Of a stretch of 64,000 nucleotides of DNA, positions 29,101-38,333 are shown one piece after another. This DNA is from Aureimonas altamirensis (GTDB taxonomy: Bacteria; Pseudomonadota; Alphaproteobacteria; Rhizobiales; Rhizobiaceae): positions 124,001-188,000 of the forward strand of contig NZ_BBWQ01000010.1 of assembly GCF_001463885.1 (NCBI RefSeq), written 5' to 3'. Both the position numbers and the translations under genes were made by a program. Below the pieces are notes generated by a model, which did no database searches, was not told the origin of the DNA, and saw only the letters and a program-made list of their open reading frames with translations. Position 1 is the first letter of the stretch. The number at the start of each line of letters is the position of its first letter.

Positions 29101-29314
29101 CGTGCCGCTGATCATCTCATCGGGCGCGGGCGCCGAAGCCAGAATGTCGCTCGGCTACGTCATCGTCGGCGGGCTGGGCCTGTCGACGCTGGCGACGCTG
29201 TTCCTGACGCCCATCGCCTATCTTGCACTGGCGCGCTTCTCGCGGCCCACCGGGGAAACGGAAGCAGCGCTGGAGCGCGACCTCGACGAGGGGGAGGCAA
29301 AGGGGATCGCCTGA
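26189..29314 (+). CDS. RND-family efflux transporter
   Basis: 1041 residues, full length for an inner-membrane proton-driven RND pump. It has the usual two halves, each with a large periplasmic loop. Conserved marks are the N-terminal FIRRPVLTLVLNLLIIVAGL, GLVVDDAIIVLENI with its central acidic pair (TM4) and GIMAKNGILVVEFANQLREQ (TM10 region). Substrates cannot be told from sequence; the sequence style is of the HAE-1/MexB-like multidrug group. ATGA overlap with the adaptor gene. Confidence 0.92.
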   Translation: MSGGRVRDGVTKFTSLFIRRPVLTLVLNLLIIVAGLAALQSVEIRELPNVDRPVITVSTTFESASPEAVDRQVTSEVESAVARVPGIVSISSTSRLGNSRVVIEFSSATDLNVAASDVTNAVAAIANRLPDDADEPRIVKADADADAMMRLAVLSPDMRIEDMTDLVDDQIANRIAAVEGVAEVTLTGERERQVYIDIRPDELATRGLTLGDLSNALANASLDVPAGALESATQKLVVRADASLADPASFANVMLDRTTRLSDVANIRFGPDEASSKLRVNGQTGIGLDIVRQAGASTIAISEGVRAAAEELNAGFSDGTRVVVISDEAVFINGSIHEVELTLALAVLIVVAVIYLFLLSMRATLIPTVTIPIALIGVVACIYLAGFSINIITLLALVLATGLVVDDAIIVLENIVRRRDMGLTPQAAAVVGTREVFFAVISTTATLAAVFVPISFLPGVAGGLFREFGFVLALAVTLSSFIALTLCPMLASRIIGTRKQEVAPGRFKRGTMALGNRLAGLYARLLRLSLRFPLVVVAGSVVFAGIAAIAYRDIPQQLTPAEDRGTVLMMISAPQSASLDYLDAQMRRVEAVVMPYVEHGEATSVYARIGVFTGNSAFMVMPLTGWNQRERSQQDIADELNAAFAEIPGVQARVIQPNSLGIRGGGRGLQFALTGISYDVLSDTAERLRDAMADDGRWGRVQLAYDTTQPQLSVSIDRERASDLGIDIDGLATAVQALLDGREIGTTFVEDRSVPIRLISSAVPVNDPADLGNVHLRTGDGRFVPLSTIATVTEEAIAPTLSRESQSRAVGLSADLTPGYAIGDGWQDVVEFARPLLPAGVQIVPLAEAATLQQTSSGLALVFAFAIIIVFLVLAAQFESFVSALIILVTVPFGLACAVYALLLFGESLNLYSQIGLVLLVGIMAKNGILVVEFANQLREQGRSVREAVEEAALIRLRPVMMTMIATIVGGVPLIISSGAGAEARMSLGYVIVGGLGLSTLATLFLTPIAYLALARFSRPTGETEAALERDLDEGEAKGIA

Positions 29315-29362
29315 GCCGCGGCCAAGCTTCACAGCCGCCTGCCCTTGCGATATGACGCCGCC

Positions 29363-31171
29363 ATGGCCCCTCCTCCGCTCCTCCGCCTCGACGGCATCCG
29401 ACTCACTTTCGGCGGCACGCCGCTTCTTGCCGGCGTAGAGCTGAACGTTCTGCCGCAGGACCGCATCGCCCTTGTCGGGCGCAACGGGTCCGGCAAGTCC
29501 ACGCTCTTGAAGATCGCTGCCGGGCTGGTCGAGGCGGACAAGGGCGAGGTCTTCCGCCAGCCGGGCGCGACGGTGCGCTATCTGGCGCAGGAGCCCGACT
29601 TCGGCGATGCCGAGAGCGTCGAATCCTACATTGCCGCCGGCCTGGGGCCTGCCGACGACCGGTGGCGCGTGACGCGGCTGATGGACGGCCTTGGGCTGAA
29701 GGCCGATGCCCGCCCCCAGGACCTGTCGGGGGGCGAGGCGCGCCGCGCCGCGCTAGCCCGCGTGCTGGCGCCCGAACCCGATATCATCCTGCTGGACGAG
29801 CCGACGAACCATCTTGACCTGCCCACCATCGAATGGCTGGAAGAGGAGGTGCGCGGCCTGCGCAGCGCCGTCGTCATCATCAGCCACGACCGGCGTTTCC
29901 TGGAGCGCACCACCAACGCCACCGTCTGGATCGATCGCGGTACGGCGCGTCGCCTGAACGAAGGCTTCGCCTCTTTCGAGGCCTGGCGCGACAAGGCGCT
30001 GGAAGAGGAAGAGATCCAGCTGCAGAAGATGGATCGCAAGATCGAGCGGGAAGAGCATTGGCTGCGCTACGGCGTCACCGCGCGCCGCACCCGCAACGAG
30101 CGCCGGCTTGCGGCCCTGCACCAGATGCGCGCCGACCGGCGCGATGCGCGGCGTGCCGTCGGCACCGTGGAAATGAGTGCCGGCGAAACGCGGGAAAGCG
30201 GCAAGCTGGTCATCGAGGCACGCAACATCAGCAAGGCCTATGGCGACCGGGTTCTCGTGCGAGACTTTTCGGCCCGCATCCAGCGCGGCGACCGGCTGGG
30301 TCTCGTCGGGCCGAACGGCGCGGGAAAAACCACCCTTCTCAAGATGCTCATCGGCGAGACGCAGCCCGATTCAGGCGATGTGCGCCAGGGTACGCGCCTC
30401 GACATCGCCTTTCTCGACCAGAAGCGCACGCGCCTGCGTGACGATGTGGCCGTCGTGGACGCCCTCACAGACGGGCGCGGCGATCAGGTCGTCGTCAACG
30501 GAGAGGCGCGGCACGTTGCCGGCTATCTCAAGGACTTCCTCTTCCAGCCCGAGCAGATCCGAACCCCCGTCGGCAATCTGTCCGGCGGCGAACGGGCCAG
30601 ACTTCTCCTGGCCAAGGTGCTGGCCACGCCCGCCAATTTCCTGGTGCTGGACGAGCCGACCAACGATCTCGACATGGAAACGCTGGATCTCCTGCAGGAG
30701 CTGATCGCCAACTATCCGGGCACCGTGCTTCTGGTCAGCCACGACCGTGACTTCCTAGACCGGACAGTGACCAGCGTGATCTCGCCCGAGGCGGACGGAC
30801 GCTGGCTGGAGTATGCGGGCGGCTACACCGACATGCTGGCGCAGAAACGCGGCGCAGCGAAGGAAGCTGCGAAGCCCGGCAAGGCGCGCGAGCAGCGGGA
30901 CGCCAAGCCGGAGGCAAAGGCCAGCTCCGGTTCGGCCAAACTGTCGTTCAAGCAGAAATACGCTCTCGAAAGCCTGCCCAAGGAAATGGCTGCGCTGGAA
31001 GCGGCCATCGCCGCGGCGGAGGCCGAGATGGCCGATCCGAACCTCTTCAACCGCGCACCCAATCGCTTCAACAAGCTTGCCGCGATCATCGACGAAAAGC
31101 GCGCTGCCCTTGCTTCTGCCGAAGACCAGTGGCTGGAGCTGGAGATGCTGAAGGCAGAGCTGGAAGGGTGA
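29363..31171 (+). CDS. ABC-F family ATPase (Uup-like)
   Basis: 602 residues with two ABC ATPase domains and no membrane part: GRNGSGKS / LSGGEARR / LLDEPTNHLD, and GPNGAGKT / LSGGERAR / LDEPTNDLD. The segment between them (about residues 210-280) is the charged P-site tRNA interaction linker of ABC-F proteins, and the C-terminus (KLSFKQKYALESLPKEM) is the coiled coil of the Uup branch. These proteins act on ribosomes. ATG 29363 gives the correct N-terminus; its ribosome site is weak. Confidence 0.9.
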   Translation: MAPPPLLRLDGIRLTFGGTPLLAGVELNVLPQDRIALVGRNGSGKSTLLKIAAGLVEADKGEVFRQPGATVRYLAQEPDFGDAESVESYIAAGLGPADDRWRVTRLMDGLGLKADARPQDLSGGEARRAALARVLAPEPDIILLDEPTNHLDLPTIEWLEEEVRGLRSAVVIISHDRRFLERTTNATVWIDRGTARRLNEGFASFEAWRDKALEEEEIQLQKMDRKIEREEHWLRYGVTARRTRNERRLAALHQMRADRRDARRAVGTVEMSAGETRESGKLVIEARNISKAYGDRVLVRDFSARIQRGDRLGLVGPNGAGKTTLLKMLIGETQPDSGDVRQGTRLDIAFLDQKRTRLRDDVAVVDALTDGRGDQVVVNGEARHVAGYLKDFLFQPEQIRTPVGNLSGGERARLLLAKVLATPANFLVLDEPTNDLDMETLDLLQELIANYPGTVLLVSHDRDFLDRTVTSVISPEADGRWLEYAGGYTDMLAQKRGAAKEAAKPGKAREQRDAKPEAKASSGSAKLSFKQKYALESLPKEMAALEAAIAAAEAEMADPNLFNRAPNRFNKLAAIIDEKRAALASAEDQWLELEMLKAELEG

Positions 31172-31187
31172 ACCTGTCCGCGGCGTC

Positions 31188-31216
31188 TTGACGTTCGGGT
31201 CAAAAAAGGCGATATG
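31188..31216 (+). promoter_or_regulatory. Promoter of the DEAD-box helicase gene
   Basis: TTGACG (31188-31193), 17-nt spacer, GATATG (31211-31216). A start near 31222 would give a leader of about 165 nt before the TTG start codon. The -35 overlaps a palindrome-like TTGAC-N6-GTCAA (31188-31203). Confidence 0.6.
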
Positions 31217-31388
31217 CCGCTTGTCACGCCGTGATCGCGCTGCGCACGCCCCAATCTTTGGCGATCGTGCGCCCGCCAGCCGCTTACCAAAAAGGGGTTG
31301 GCCACGGTTCCGTGCCGTTCTGTCGCTTCCGCGCGAAGACGTTCGGCCATCTCGCAGGCGGTATGCCTGCACCAGTCACAGGTACTCC

Positions 31389-32768
<1,380 letters not shown>

Positions 32769-32781
32769 TCACCATCCGACC

Positions 32782-32806
32782 GGCCGGGGCAATGCCCCGG
32801 CCTTTT
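32782..32806 (+). terminator. Rho-independent terminator after the helicase gene
   Basis: GGCCGGGGC, loop AAT, GCCCCGGCC, then TTTTT. Confidence 0.9.
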
Positions 32807-32892
32807 TCGTTTGATGGCTTTGCCGGGCCTGAATGCACCGCGCGACCGATAGACCATAGTAGACTTTGAGTGACCCGATCGGAGACCGAACC

Positions 32893-33207
32893 ATGGCTGA
32901 GACTGTCCGGGTGGATATCCCGCACAAGCTGACGCGGGAACAGGCACGCCAGCGGATCGCCAGCGGCTTCGACCGCATCCGCTCCGACGCGACGGGCGGC
33001 ATGGTGAAGTTCGAGGATGTCTGGACCGAAGATCGCCTGGACTTCAGGGCCCGGGCCATGGGCCAGTCCGTCGTCGGGCGGCTCGACGTGATGGACGATC
33101 ACGTCCATATCGAGATCGATCTTCCGGGGTTTCTGGCGGCGCTTGCCGAAAAGCTTACCGGAAAGATCAGGAAGGAAGGAACAATCCTTCTGGAACACAA
33201 GCCCTGA
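32893..33207 (+). CDS. Polyhydroxyalkanoic acid system family protein
   Basis: 104 residues. The pattern MAETVRVDIPHKLTREQA ... LDFRARAMGQSVVGRLDV ... VHIEIDLPGFLAALAEKL matches the small PHA-granule-region family (TIGR02610-like), soluble proteins of uncertain role found in PHA-producing bacteria. GGAGA lies 8 nt ahead of ATG 32893. No PHA synthase is in this window. Confidence 0.75.
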   Translation: MAETVRVDIPHKLTREQARQRIASGFDRIRSDATGGMVKFEDVWTEDRLDFRARAMGQSVVGRLDVMDDHVHIEIDLPGFLAALAEKLTGKIRKEGTILLEHKP

Positions 33208-33224
33208 GGGCCTGGGGCACCGGC

Positions 33225-33893
33225 TTACACGCCGATGCCGTATCCAAGGTACCGCTTGGACGACACCGGGTCGTAGCCAAGACGCATCTTCAGCTTCTTG
33301 CGCAGCTTCGAGATGTGGCTTTCGATGACGTTCTCCTCGACGTTTTCGTCGAAGATGCCGTAGATCGCCGAAAAGAGCTGCTGCTTGGAAACGCGGCGGC
33401 CCTTGTTGGCGACCAGATATTCCAGAATGCGGCGCTCGCGGCGGGGCAGCACCAGCGGCTCGCCGGCCACTTCGGCGTCGCGGCCATCGTTGAAGACGCA
33501 GATTTCTTCCGCTTCCAGGCGGTTGCGGTCGATCACGTCGCGGCGGCGGATGGCTCCGACACGCGCAAGGATCTCCTTGATATGAACGGGCTTGGCGACG
33601 ACGTCGTCGATGCCGGCCGCGAACAGATCCAGAGTCGAGCTGAGCGCCTTCGTCTCCGCCAGTGCGATCAGCGGGGCGTTGGTCCGTGCGCGGACCAGAC
33701 GCGTAACGGCGCCGCGATCCGGAAAGTCTCCCAGAAGGAAAGCTTCTACAGCGGATACATCAGTATCCGATGCGCTTTGGACCCAATCCTGGAATTCGGA
33801 TACATGGAAACCGGCAGATGATACGCCCTCTCCATTCAGGAGAGACTTGTAACCGCTCGTGACTAACTCACGATTGTCTACGACAACGATCAT
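33225..33893 (-). CDS. rem: Rem-like OmpR-family transcriptional regulator of motility
   Basis: 222 residues: an atypical receiver (1 to about 118) and a winged-helix DNA-binding domain (LPRRERRILEYLVANKGRR, then ESHISKLRKKL, ending KRYLGYGI). Sequence and length match Rem of Sinorhizobium/Agrobacterium, which switches on flagellar genes in growing cells. The receiver lacks a convincing phosphoacceptor Asp (AVEAFLLGDFPD in that region), consistent with phosphorylation-independent action. In the rhizobia where it was studied it sits within the flagellar cluster; here no flagellar gene is near. A possible CtrA site lies upstream. Confidence 0.82.
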   Translation of the reverse strand: MIVVVDNRELVTSGYKSLLNGEGVSSAGFHVSEFQDWVQSASDTDVSAVEAFLLGDFPDRGAVTRLVRARTNAPLIALAETKALSSTLDLFAAGIDDVVAKPVHIKEILARVGAIRRRDVIDRNRLEAEEICVFNDGRDAEVAGEPLVLPRRERRILEYLVANKGRRVSKQQLFSAIYGIFDENVEENVIESHISKLRKKLKMRLGYDPVSSKRYLGYGIGV

Positions 33894-34029
33894 GTGACCT
33901 CACCGAATCAGCTTGCTTGAACCTGATCTATTGATACGCGGTGAGGTGGAATCTCGCCTATCCCTAAATTTCACTAGGCGACTCAGACATCGATTCCATA
34001 CTGTGAGCCAAACCATTGCTGCAAAAGGG

Positions 34030-34044
34030 TTAGCGGCCGGTTAA
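34030..34044. promoter_or_regulatory. Possible CtrA-binding site upstream of rem
   Basis: TTAG-CGGCCGG-TTAA, one base away from the CtrA consensus TTAA-N7-TTAA, 137 bp before the rem start. The surrounding 33894-34120 gap is AT-richer than its neighbours and contains no gene. A single near-match could be chance. Confidence 0.4.
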
Positions 34045-34120
34045 TGCGGTTCCGAAAATTTTCGCTCGATCTTCACTTTTCCGGCCCAAACGGGGGAATT
34101 GAGTCTTTTTCGCAACAGGC

Positions 34121-34585
34121 CTACAGGCGCGCCGCATCCAGCGCACGCTTGAGCCGTCCGGTTTGCGCGCTCTGCGTCTCGTCTTCCGACAACAGGGGGA
34201 AATGGTCGATCTGGATGACAGAGCCACCGCTTTTCAGCGTCAGCCTGAAATGCACCGATGTCTCGGCCTCGCGGAACAGAAGGTCGAGATCGATGGCCGG
34301 CGGCGTCGACCATGTCAGGCGTGCCTCGCCAGAGGAGGAAAAGCTCAAGGCGCCCGCCTTCATGTGCAACTGGCTTGAGGATTCGACGATATCCTGGATG
34401 TTTCCCGGCACGTCCATGCGCAGGAAGGCGATGTAATCGGCCGGCTCGACAAGGCGCAGTTCGGCGACGACCGGGCGAAGCGCCACGGCCAGCAGGCGTT
34501 CCCGATCATGGTTCGGGTTGCTCTCGCTCAGGTCCGGCATGGCGTGATAACCCATCGAAGGCTGCATCCCCTGTCTTGCGGCCAT
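34121..34585 (-). CDS. Conserved-looking protein of unknown function
   Basis: Up to 154 residues, soluble, mixed alpha/beta. I do not recognise a family. The stretch VEPADYIAFLRMDVPGN and the end (SGGSVIQIDHFPLL ... TGRLKRALDAARL) look like a folded domain, and codon use fits the neighbours. The start is unsure: ATG 34585, 34567, 34555 or 34540. It is upstream of rem on the same strand, 227 bp apart. Confidence 0.55.
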   Translation of the reverse strand: MAARQGMQPSMGYHAMPDLSESNPNHDRERLLAVALRPVVAELRLVEPADYIAFLRMDVPGNIQDIVESSSQLHMKAGALSFSSSGEARLTWSTPPAIDLDLLFREAETSVHFRLTLKSGGSVIQIDHFPLLSEDETQSAQTGRLKRALDAARL

Positions 34586-34748
34586 CCGGTGACGGCCGCA
34601 GATATGAAAAGAGCGAGGTGACAGGCACCCCGCCCTCTACCAATCGCCGATCAGGATGCGGCATCTACCTTGCCACGGGCTTGAGCGGCCTCCTGCCACC
34701 CATGCGAGCCTTGCGCTACGCTGGAATTGCCGGAGGCTACCCCCCTGG

Positions 34749-35747
34749 TCAGGGCATGGTCTTCATCTTGTCGGTCACGGCCGAGGTCCAGGCCCCTTCG
34801 GGCGCCTTGGTGATGACCGGGTCCGAGCCACCGCCCAGCAGCACCGCCACCGTATTGTCCGCGGCGGCCACGTCCAGCGTTCCATCGCTGTCGCCGACCA
34901 GCTTGATGACCTCGCCCACCATGCGCTTCTGGTGCGCTTCGGTCTGCGCGCCCGTCATATCGTTGTCGAGCACGATCTGCGCGGCTTCGTCGGGGTTTTC
35001 GGCGGCATAGGCCCAGCCGCGCATCGTCGCCTTCACGAAGCGCGCCAGCGCATCGACCATCTCCGGATCGGCCAGCGTTTCCTCGGTCGCGTAGAGGCCG
35101 TCCTCCAGCGTGGCGACGCCCTGATCCTGATACTTGAAGACCGTCAGCTCGTCGGCCGGGATGCCGGCATCCAGAACCTGCCAGTATTCATTGTAGCTCA
35201 TCGTGGAAATGCAGTCCGCCTGCTTCTGGATCAGCGGATCGACGTTGAAGCCCTGCCGGAGCACCGTGACGCCCTCCGCCCCGCCTTCGGTGGACAGGCC
35301 GAGCTTCGACATCCACGACAGGAACGGATACTCGTTGCCCGAGAACCAGACCCCCAGCGTCTTGCCCTTGAAGTCGGCAGGCGACGCGATATCGGTATCC
35401 TTGCGGCAGGTCAGTTCCATGCCCGATGCCTTGAAGGGCTGGGCGATGTTGACCAGCGGAACCCCGCGTTCGCGCGCGGCAAGCGCGGCGGGCATCCATT
35501 CCACGATCACATCGGCGCCGCCGCCGGCGATCACCTGCGTCGGCGCGACATCCGGTCCGCCCGGCAGGATATCGACGTCGAGGCCGGCCTCGTCATAGAA
35601 GCCCTTGTCGTGCGCGACGTAGTAGCCGGCGAACTGGCCTTGCGTCACCCATTTGAGCTGCAGCGTCAGCGAGTCCGCGGCCTGTGCCCCAGCCGTAGCG
35701 GAGAAGAGAGCCGCAAGGGCGATACCGCCCGACACTATTGCCTTCAT
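34749..35747 (-). CDS. ABC transporter substrate-binding protein, NMT1/THI5-like (predicted pyrimidine uptake)
   Basis: 332 residues with a signal peptide (cleaved near GAQAADS). The NMT1 core LQLKWVTQGQFAGYYVAHDKG and GGPDVAPTQVIAGGGADVIVEW resembles the binding proteins for pyrimidine-type thiamine precursors. Because the genes upstream degrade pyrimidines, uptake of uracil, thymine, a dihydropyrimidine or a hydantoin is a better guess than thiamine precursor uptake. AAAGGAGAC precedes ATG 35747. It is the last gene of the catabolic operon. Confidence 0.82.
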   Translation of the reverse strand: MKAIVSGGIALAALFSATAGAQAADSLTLQLKWVTQGQFAGYYVAHDKGFYDEAGLDVDILPGGPDVAPTQVIAGGGADVIVEWMPAALAARERGVPLVNIAQPFKASGMELTCRKDTDIASPADFKGKTLGVWFSGNEYPFLSWMSKLGLSTEGGAEGVTVLRQGFNVDPLIQKQADCISTMSYNEYWQVLDAGIPADELTVFKYQDQGVATLEDGLYATEETLADPEMVDALARFVKATMRGWAYAAENPDEAAQIVLDNDMTGAQTEAHQKRMVGEVIKLVGDSDGTLDVAAADNTVAVLLGGGSDPVITKAPEGAWTSAVTDKMKTMP

Positions 35748-35795
35748 GCCATGTCTCCTTTTCGGATGGGCCGCCGCCTGCCGGCGACACCGAGG

Positions 35796-36647
35796 TCAGA
35801 TGCGTTGCGAGGGATGCCAGAAGGTGACCCTGCGTTCGGCCAGGGCCAGAAGTGCATAGGATGCCGAGCCGGCCACGGCCGCCACGGCGATTTCTGCCCA
35901 CACCATGTCGGTGTTGAGCCGGCCGATCTCGGCCGAGATGCGAAACCCCATGCCGACGATGGGCGTGCCGAAGAACTCGGCTACGATGGCTCCGATCAGC
36001 GCGAGCGTCGAGTTGATCTTCAGGGCATTGAAGATGAACGGCATGGCCGCCGGCAGCCGCAGCCGCCACAGCGTCTGCCAGTAGCCGCCGGCATAGGTGC
36101 GCATCAGGTCGCGCTCCATCGGGCCGGCCGCCGCAAGGCCGGCCACCGTATTCACCAGCATGGGAAAGAACGTCATCAGGACAACGACCGCGGCCTTGGA
36201 GGGCCAGTCGAAACCGAACCACATCACCATGATGGGCGCGACGCCGATGATGGGCAGGGCCGAGGCGAAATTGCCGAGCGGCAGCAGGCCGCGCTTCAGG
36301 AAGGGATAGCGATCGACCGCCAGCGCCGTCATGAAGCCCAGCCCGCAGCCTAGGGCGTAGCCGATCAGCACCGCTTTCATGAAGGTCTGCACGAAGTCGG
36401 CCCAGAGCAGGCCGGAGGAAGCGACGATGCGGGCGCCGATCTGGCTGGGCGGCGGCAGCAACACGGCCGGAACGCCGAGCCCACGCGTCAGAAGCTCCCA
36501 CAGCAGCAGCAGCGTCGCACCGAAGATCAGCGGGATAGCGAGGTTGAGCCACCGGCTCCCGGCGCCGGCCGCGATGGCTGACAGCCAGCGCAACAGGAAG
36601 ACCGCGCCGACGGCGATGACGCCGGCAAGCGCCAGAACGCCGCTCAT
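35796..36647 (-). CDS. ABC transporter permease (second subunit of the NMT1-type system)
   Basis: 283 residues, about six membrane segments, BPD_transp_1 fold with the EAA loop in YAGGYWQTLWRLRLPAAMPF. SsuC/ThiX-like. ATG 36647 overlaps the stop of the paralogous permease (ATGA-type overlap at 36644-36647), so the two probably form a heterodimer. Confidence 0.85.
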   Translation of the reverse strand: MSGVLALAGVIAVGAVFLLRWLSAIAAGAGSRWLNLAIPLIFGATLLLLWELLTRGLGVPAVLLPPPSQIGARIVASSGLLWADFVQTFMKAVLIGYALGCGLGFMTALAVDRYPFLKRGLLPLGNFASALPIIGVAPIMVMWFGFDWPSKAAVVVLMTFFPMLVNTVAGLAAAGPMERDLMRTYAGGYWQTLWRLRLPAAMPFIFNALKINSTLALIGAIVAEFFGTPIVGMGFRISAEIGRLNTDMVWAEIAVAAVAGSASYALLALAERRVTFWHPSQRI

Positions 36648-37531
36648 CGCGCCTGCCCCGTGCGCGCCAGCACGGCCCGCTCTGCAAGGGAGATCGCCGC
36701 CACCAGGCAGCCCGCCATCAACGCCGCCATGACCAGCGCGGACCATATCTGGATGGTCTGCCCGTAATAGGAGCCGGCAAGCAGGCGCGCGCCGAGCCCT
36801 GCGCGTGCCCCTGTGGGCAGTTCGCCGACGATGGCGCCGACCAGCGCGGCCGCGACGGCCACCTTCATCGACGCAAAGAGAAAGGGAAGCGAGGCAGGCA
36901 GCCGCAGCTTGTACAGAAGCTGCGCCGTGCTGGCCGCATAGGTGCGCATGAGGTCCAGATGCATGCGGTCCGGCGAGCGCAGCCCCTTCACCATGCCGAC
37001 GGTGACGGGAAAGAAGGACAGATAGGTGGAAATGAGGGCCTTCGGCACCAGCCCGGTGACTCCCACGGAATTCAGCACCACGATCATCATCGGGGCGATG
37101 GCGAGGATCGGTATGGTCTGGCTGGCGATGATCCAGGGCATCAGGCTCTTGTCGAGCGTCCGCGAGTTGATGATGCCGAGGGCCAGCGCGATGCCCAGCA
37201 GCGTCCCCATGGCGAAGCCCAGCAATGTCGAGGATAGCGTCACACCGGCATGAAACAGCAGCGAGCGCGGCGAGGACGGGCGGACGCCGAAGATCGTATT
37301 GGCCATCTCGGCCACGATCTGGTGCGGCGCCGGCAGGATGGGCCTGTCGGACGACAAAGTGGCGGCCACCAGCGCCGCCGTGCCATAGGCGGGGTCTTCG
37401 CGCGCAAGCCGATCCGAGGTCGTCTGCCAGTTCAACGCGATGGCGGCCAGCGTCCAGATCGCCAGGAAGACGATCAGCACGCTCAGGATCGGCGCCACGC
37501 CGGTACGATAGGCGGAAGCGCCGCTAGTCAT
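36644..37531 (-). CDS. ABC transporter permease (first subunit of the NMT1-type system)
   Basis: 295 residues, one N-terminal helix, an extended periplasmic segment (about 40-90), then the permease domain with EAA loop TYAASTAQLLYKLRLPASLP. It is paralogous to the next gene. ATG 37531 lies inside the end of the ATPase gene (8-bp overlap), indicating coupled translation. Confidence 0.85.
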   Translation of the reverse strand: MTSGASAYRTGVAPILSVLIVFLAIWTLAAIALNWQTTSDRLAREDPAYGTAALVAATLSSDRPILPAPHQIVAEMANTIFGVRPSSPRSLLFHAGVTLSSTLLGFAMGTLLGIALALGIINSRTLDKSLMPWIIASQTIPILAIAPMMIVVLNSVGVTGLVPKALISTYLSFFPVTVGMVKGLRSPDRMHLDLMRTYAASTAQLLYKLRLPASLPFLFASMKVAVAAALVGAIVGELPTGARAGLGARLLAGSYYGQTIQIWSALVMAALMAGCLVAAISLAERAVLARTGQAR

Positions 37532-38303
37532 AGGAGTGGCCGGCGCGCAGGCCCTCGCGGACGCGATGGGCAATAGCCAGGAATTGCGGCGTCTCGCGGA
37601 TATCCAACGGCCTGTCGGGCCCCAGATCACAGTTCACGATATCCTGTATGCGGCCCGGGCGCGGGCTCATCACCACGATGCGCGTAGACAGGAACACCGC
37701 TTCCGGAATGGAGTGGGTGACGAAGACGACCGTCTTGCGCGTCTTGGCCCACAGGCGCAGCAACTCCTCGTTCAGGCGGTCGCGGACGATCTCGTCGAGC
37801 GCGCCGAAGGGCTCGTCCATCAGTAGAAGCGCCGGATCGAAGGAGAGCGCACGCGCGATGGAGGCGCGCTGCTGCATGCCGCCCGACAATTGCCAGGGGA
37901 ACTTGCGGGCAAACCCATCCAGCCCCACAAGCGACAGATTGTGGCGGATGCGCTCGGCGCGCTCGGCCTTCGGCACGCCCATCACCTCCAGCGGCAAAGC
38001 GACATTGCGCTCGATGGTGCGCCACGGGTACAGCGCGGCGGCCTGGAACACGTAGCCATAGGCGCGCGCCAGCCGCGCCTCGCCCGGCGACATGCCGTTG
38101 ACGGTGATGGAGCCGGCCGTCGGCTGTTCCAGATCGGCGATGACGCGCAGCAGGGTCGTCTTGCCGCAGCCCGACGGACCGATCAGCGAGACGAACTCCC
38201 CCTTGCCGATGGTGAGGTCTATGTCGGACAGCGCGCGGACGGGCCCGTCATTCGTCTGAAATGTCAGGGAGAGGCCCCGGGCCCCGACGACGCTGTCCAT
38301 CAT
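37524..38303 (-). CDS. ABC transporter ATP-binding protein of the NMT1-type system
   Basis: About 259 residues: Walker A GPSGCGKTT, signature LSGGMQQR, Walker B LLLMDEPFGALD, and the switch histidine in FVTHSIPEA. TauB/SsuB-like, as expected for NMT1-family importers. I chose ATG 38303 (G-rich ribosome site); ATG 38327 or 38300 also fit. It is 30 bp after hydA. Confidence 0.88.
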   Translation of the reverse strand: MMDSVVGARGLSLTFQTNDGPVRALSDIDLTIGKGEFVSLIGPSGCGKTTLLRVIADLEQPTAGSITVNGMSPGEARLARAYGYVFQAAALYPWRTIERNVALPLEVMGVPKAERAERIRHNLSLVGLDGFARKFPWQLSGGMQQRASIARALSFDPALLLMDEPFGALDEIVRDRLNEELLRLWAKTRKTVVFVTHSIPEAVFLSTRIVVMSPRPGRIQDIVNCDLGPDRPLDIRETPQFLAIAHRVREGLRAGHSYD

Positions 38304-38333
38304 GTCACGCCCCGAGCCCCCATCCATTGGCGA

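Noticed and set aside
34586-34748. The gap after the NMT1-type binding protein gene, examined for a thi-box or cobalamin riboswitch.
   Set aside because: No TPP core such as CTGAGA or the ACC-TGAT block was found. It lies at the 3' end of the operon, not ahead of it. Only a loose GCCTCC/GGAGGC pairing is visible.
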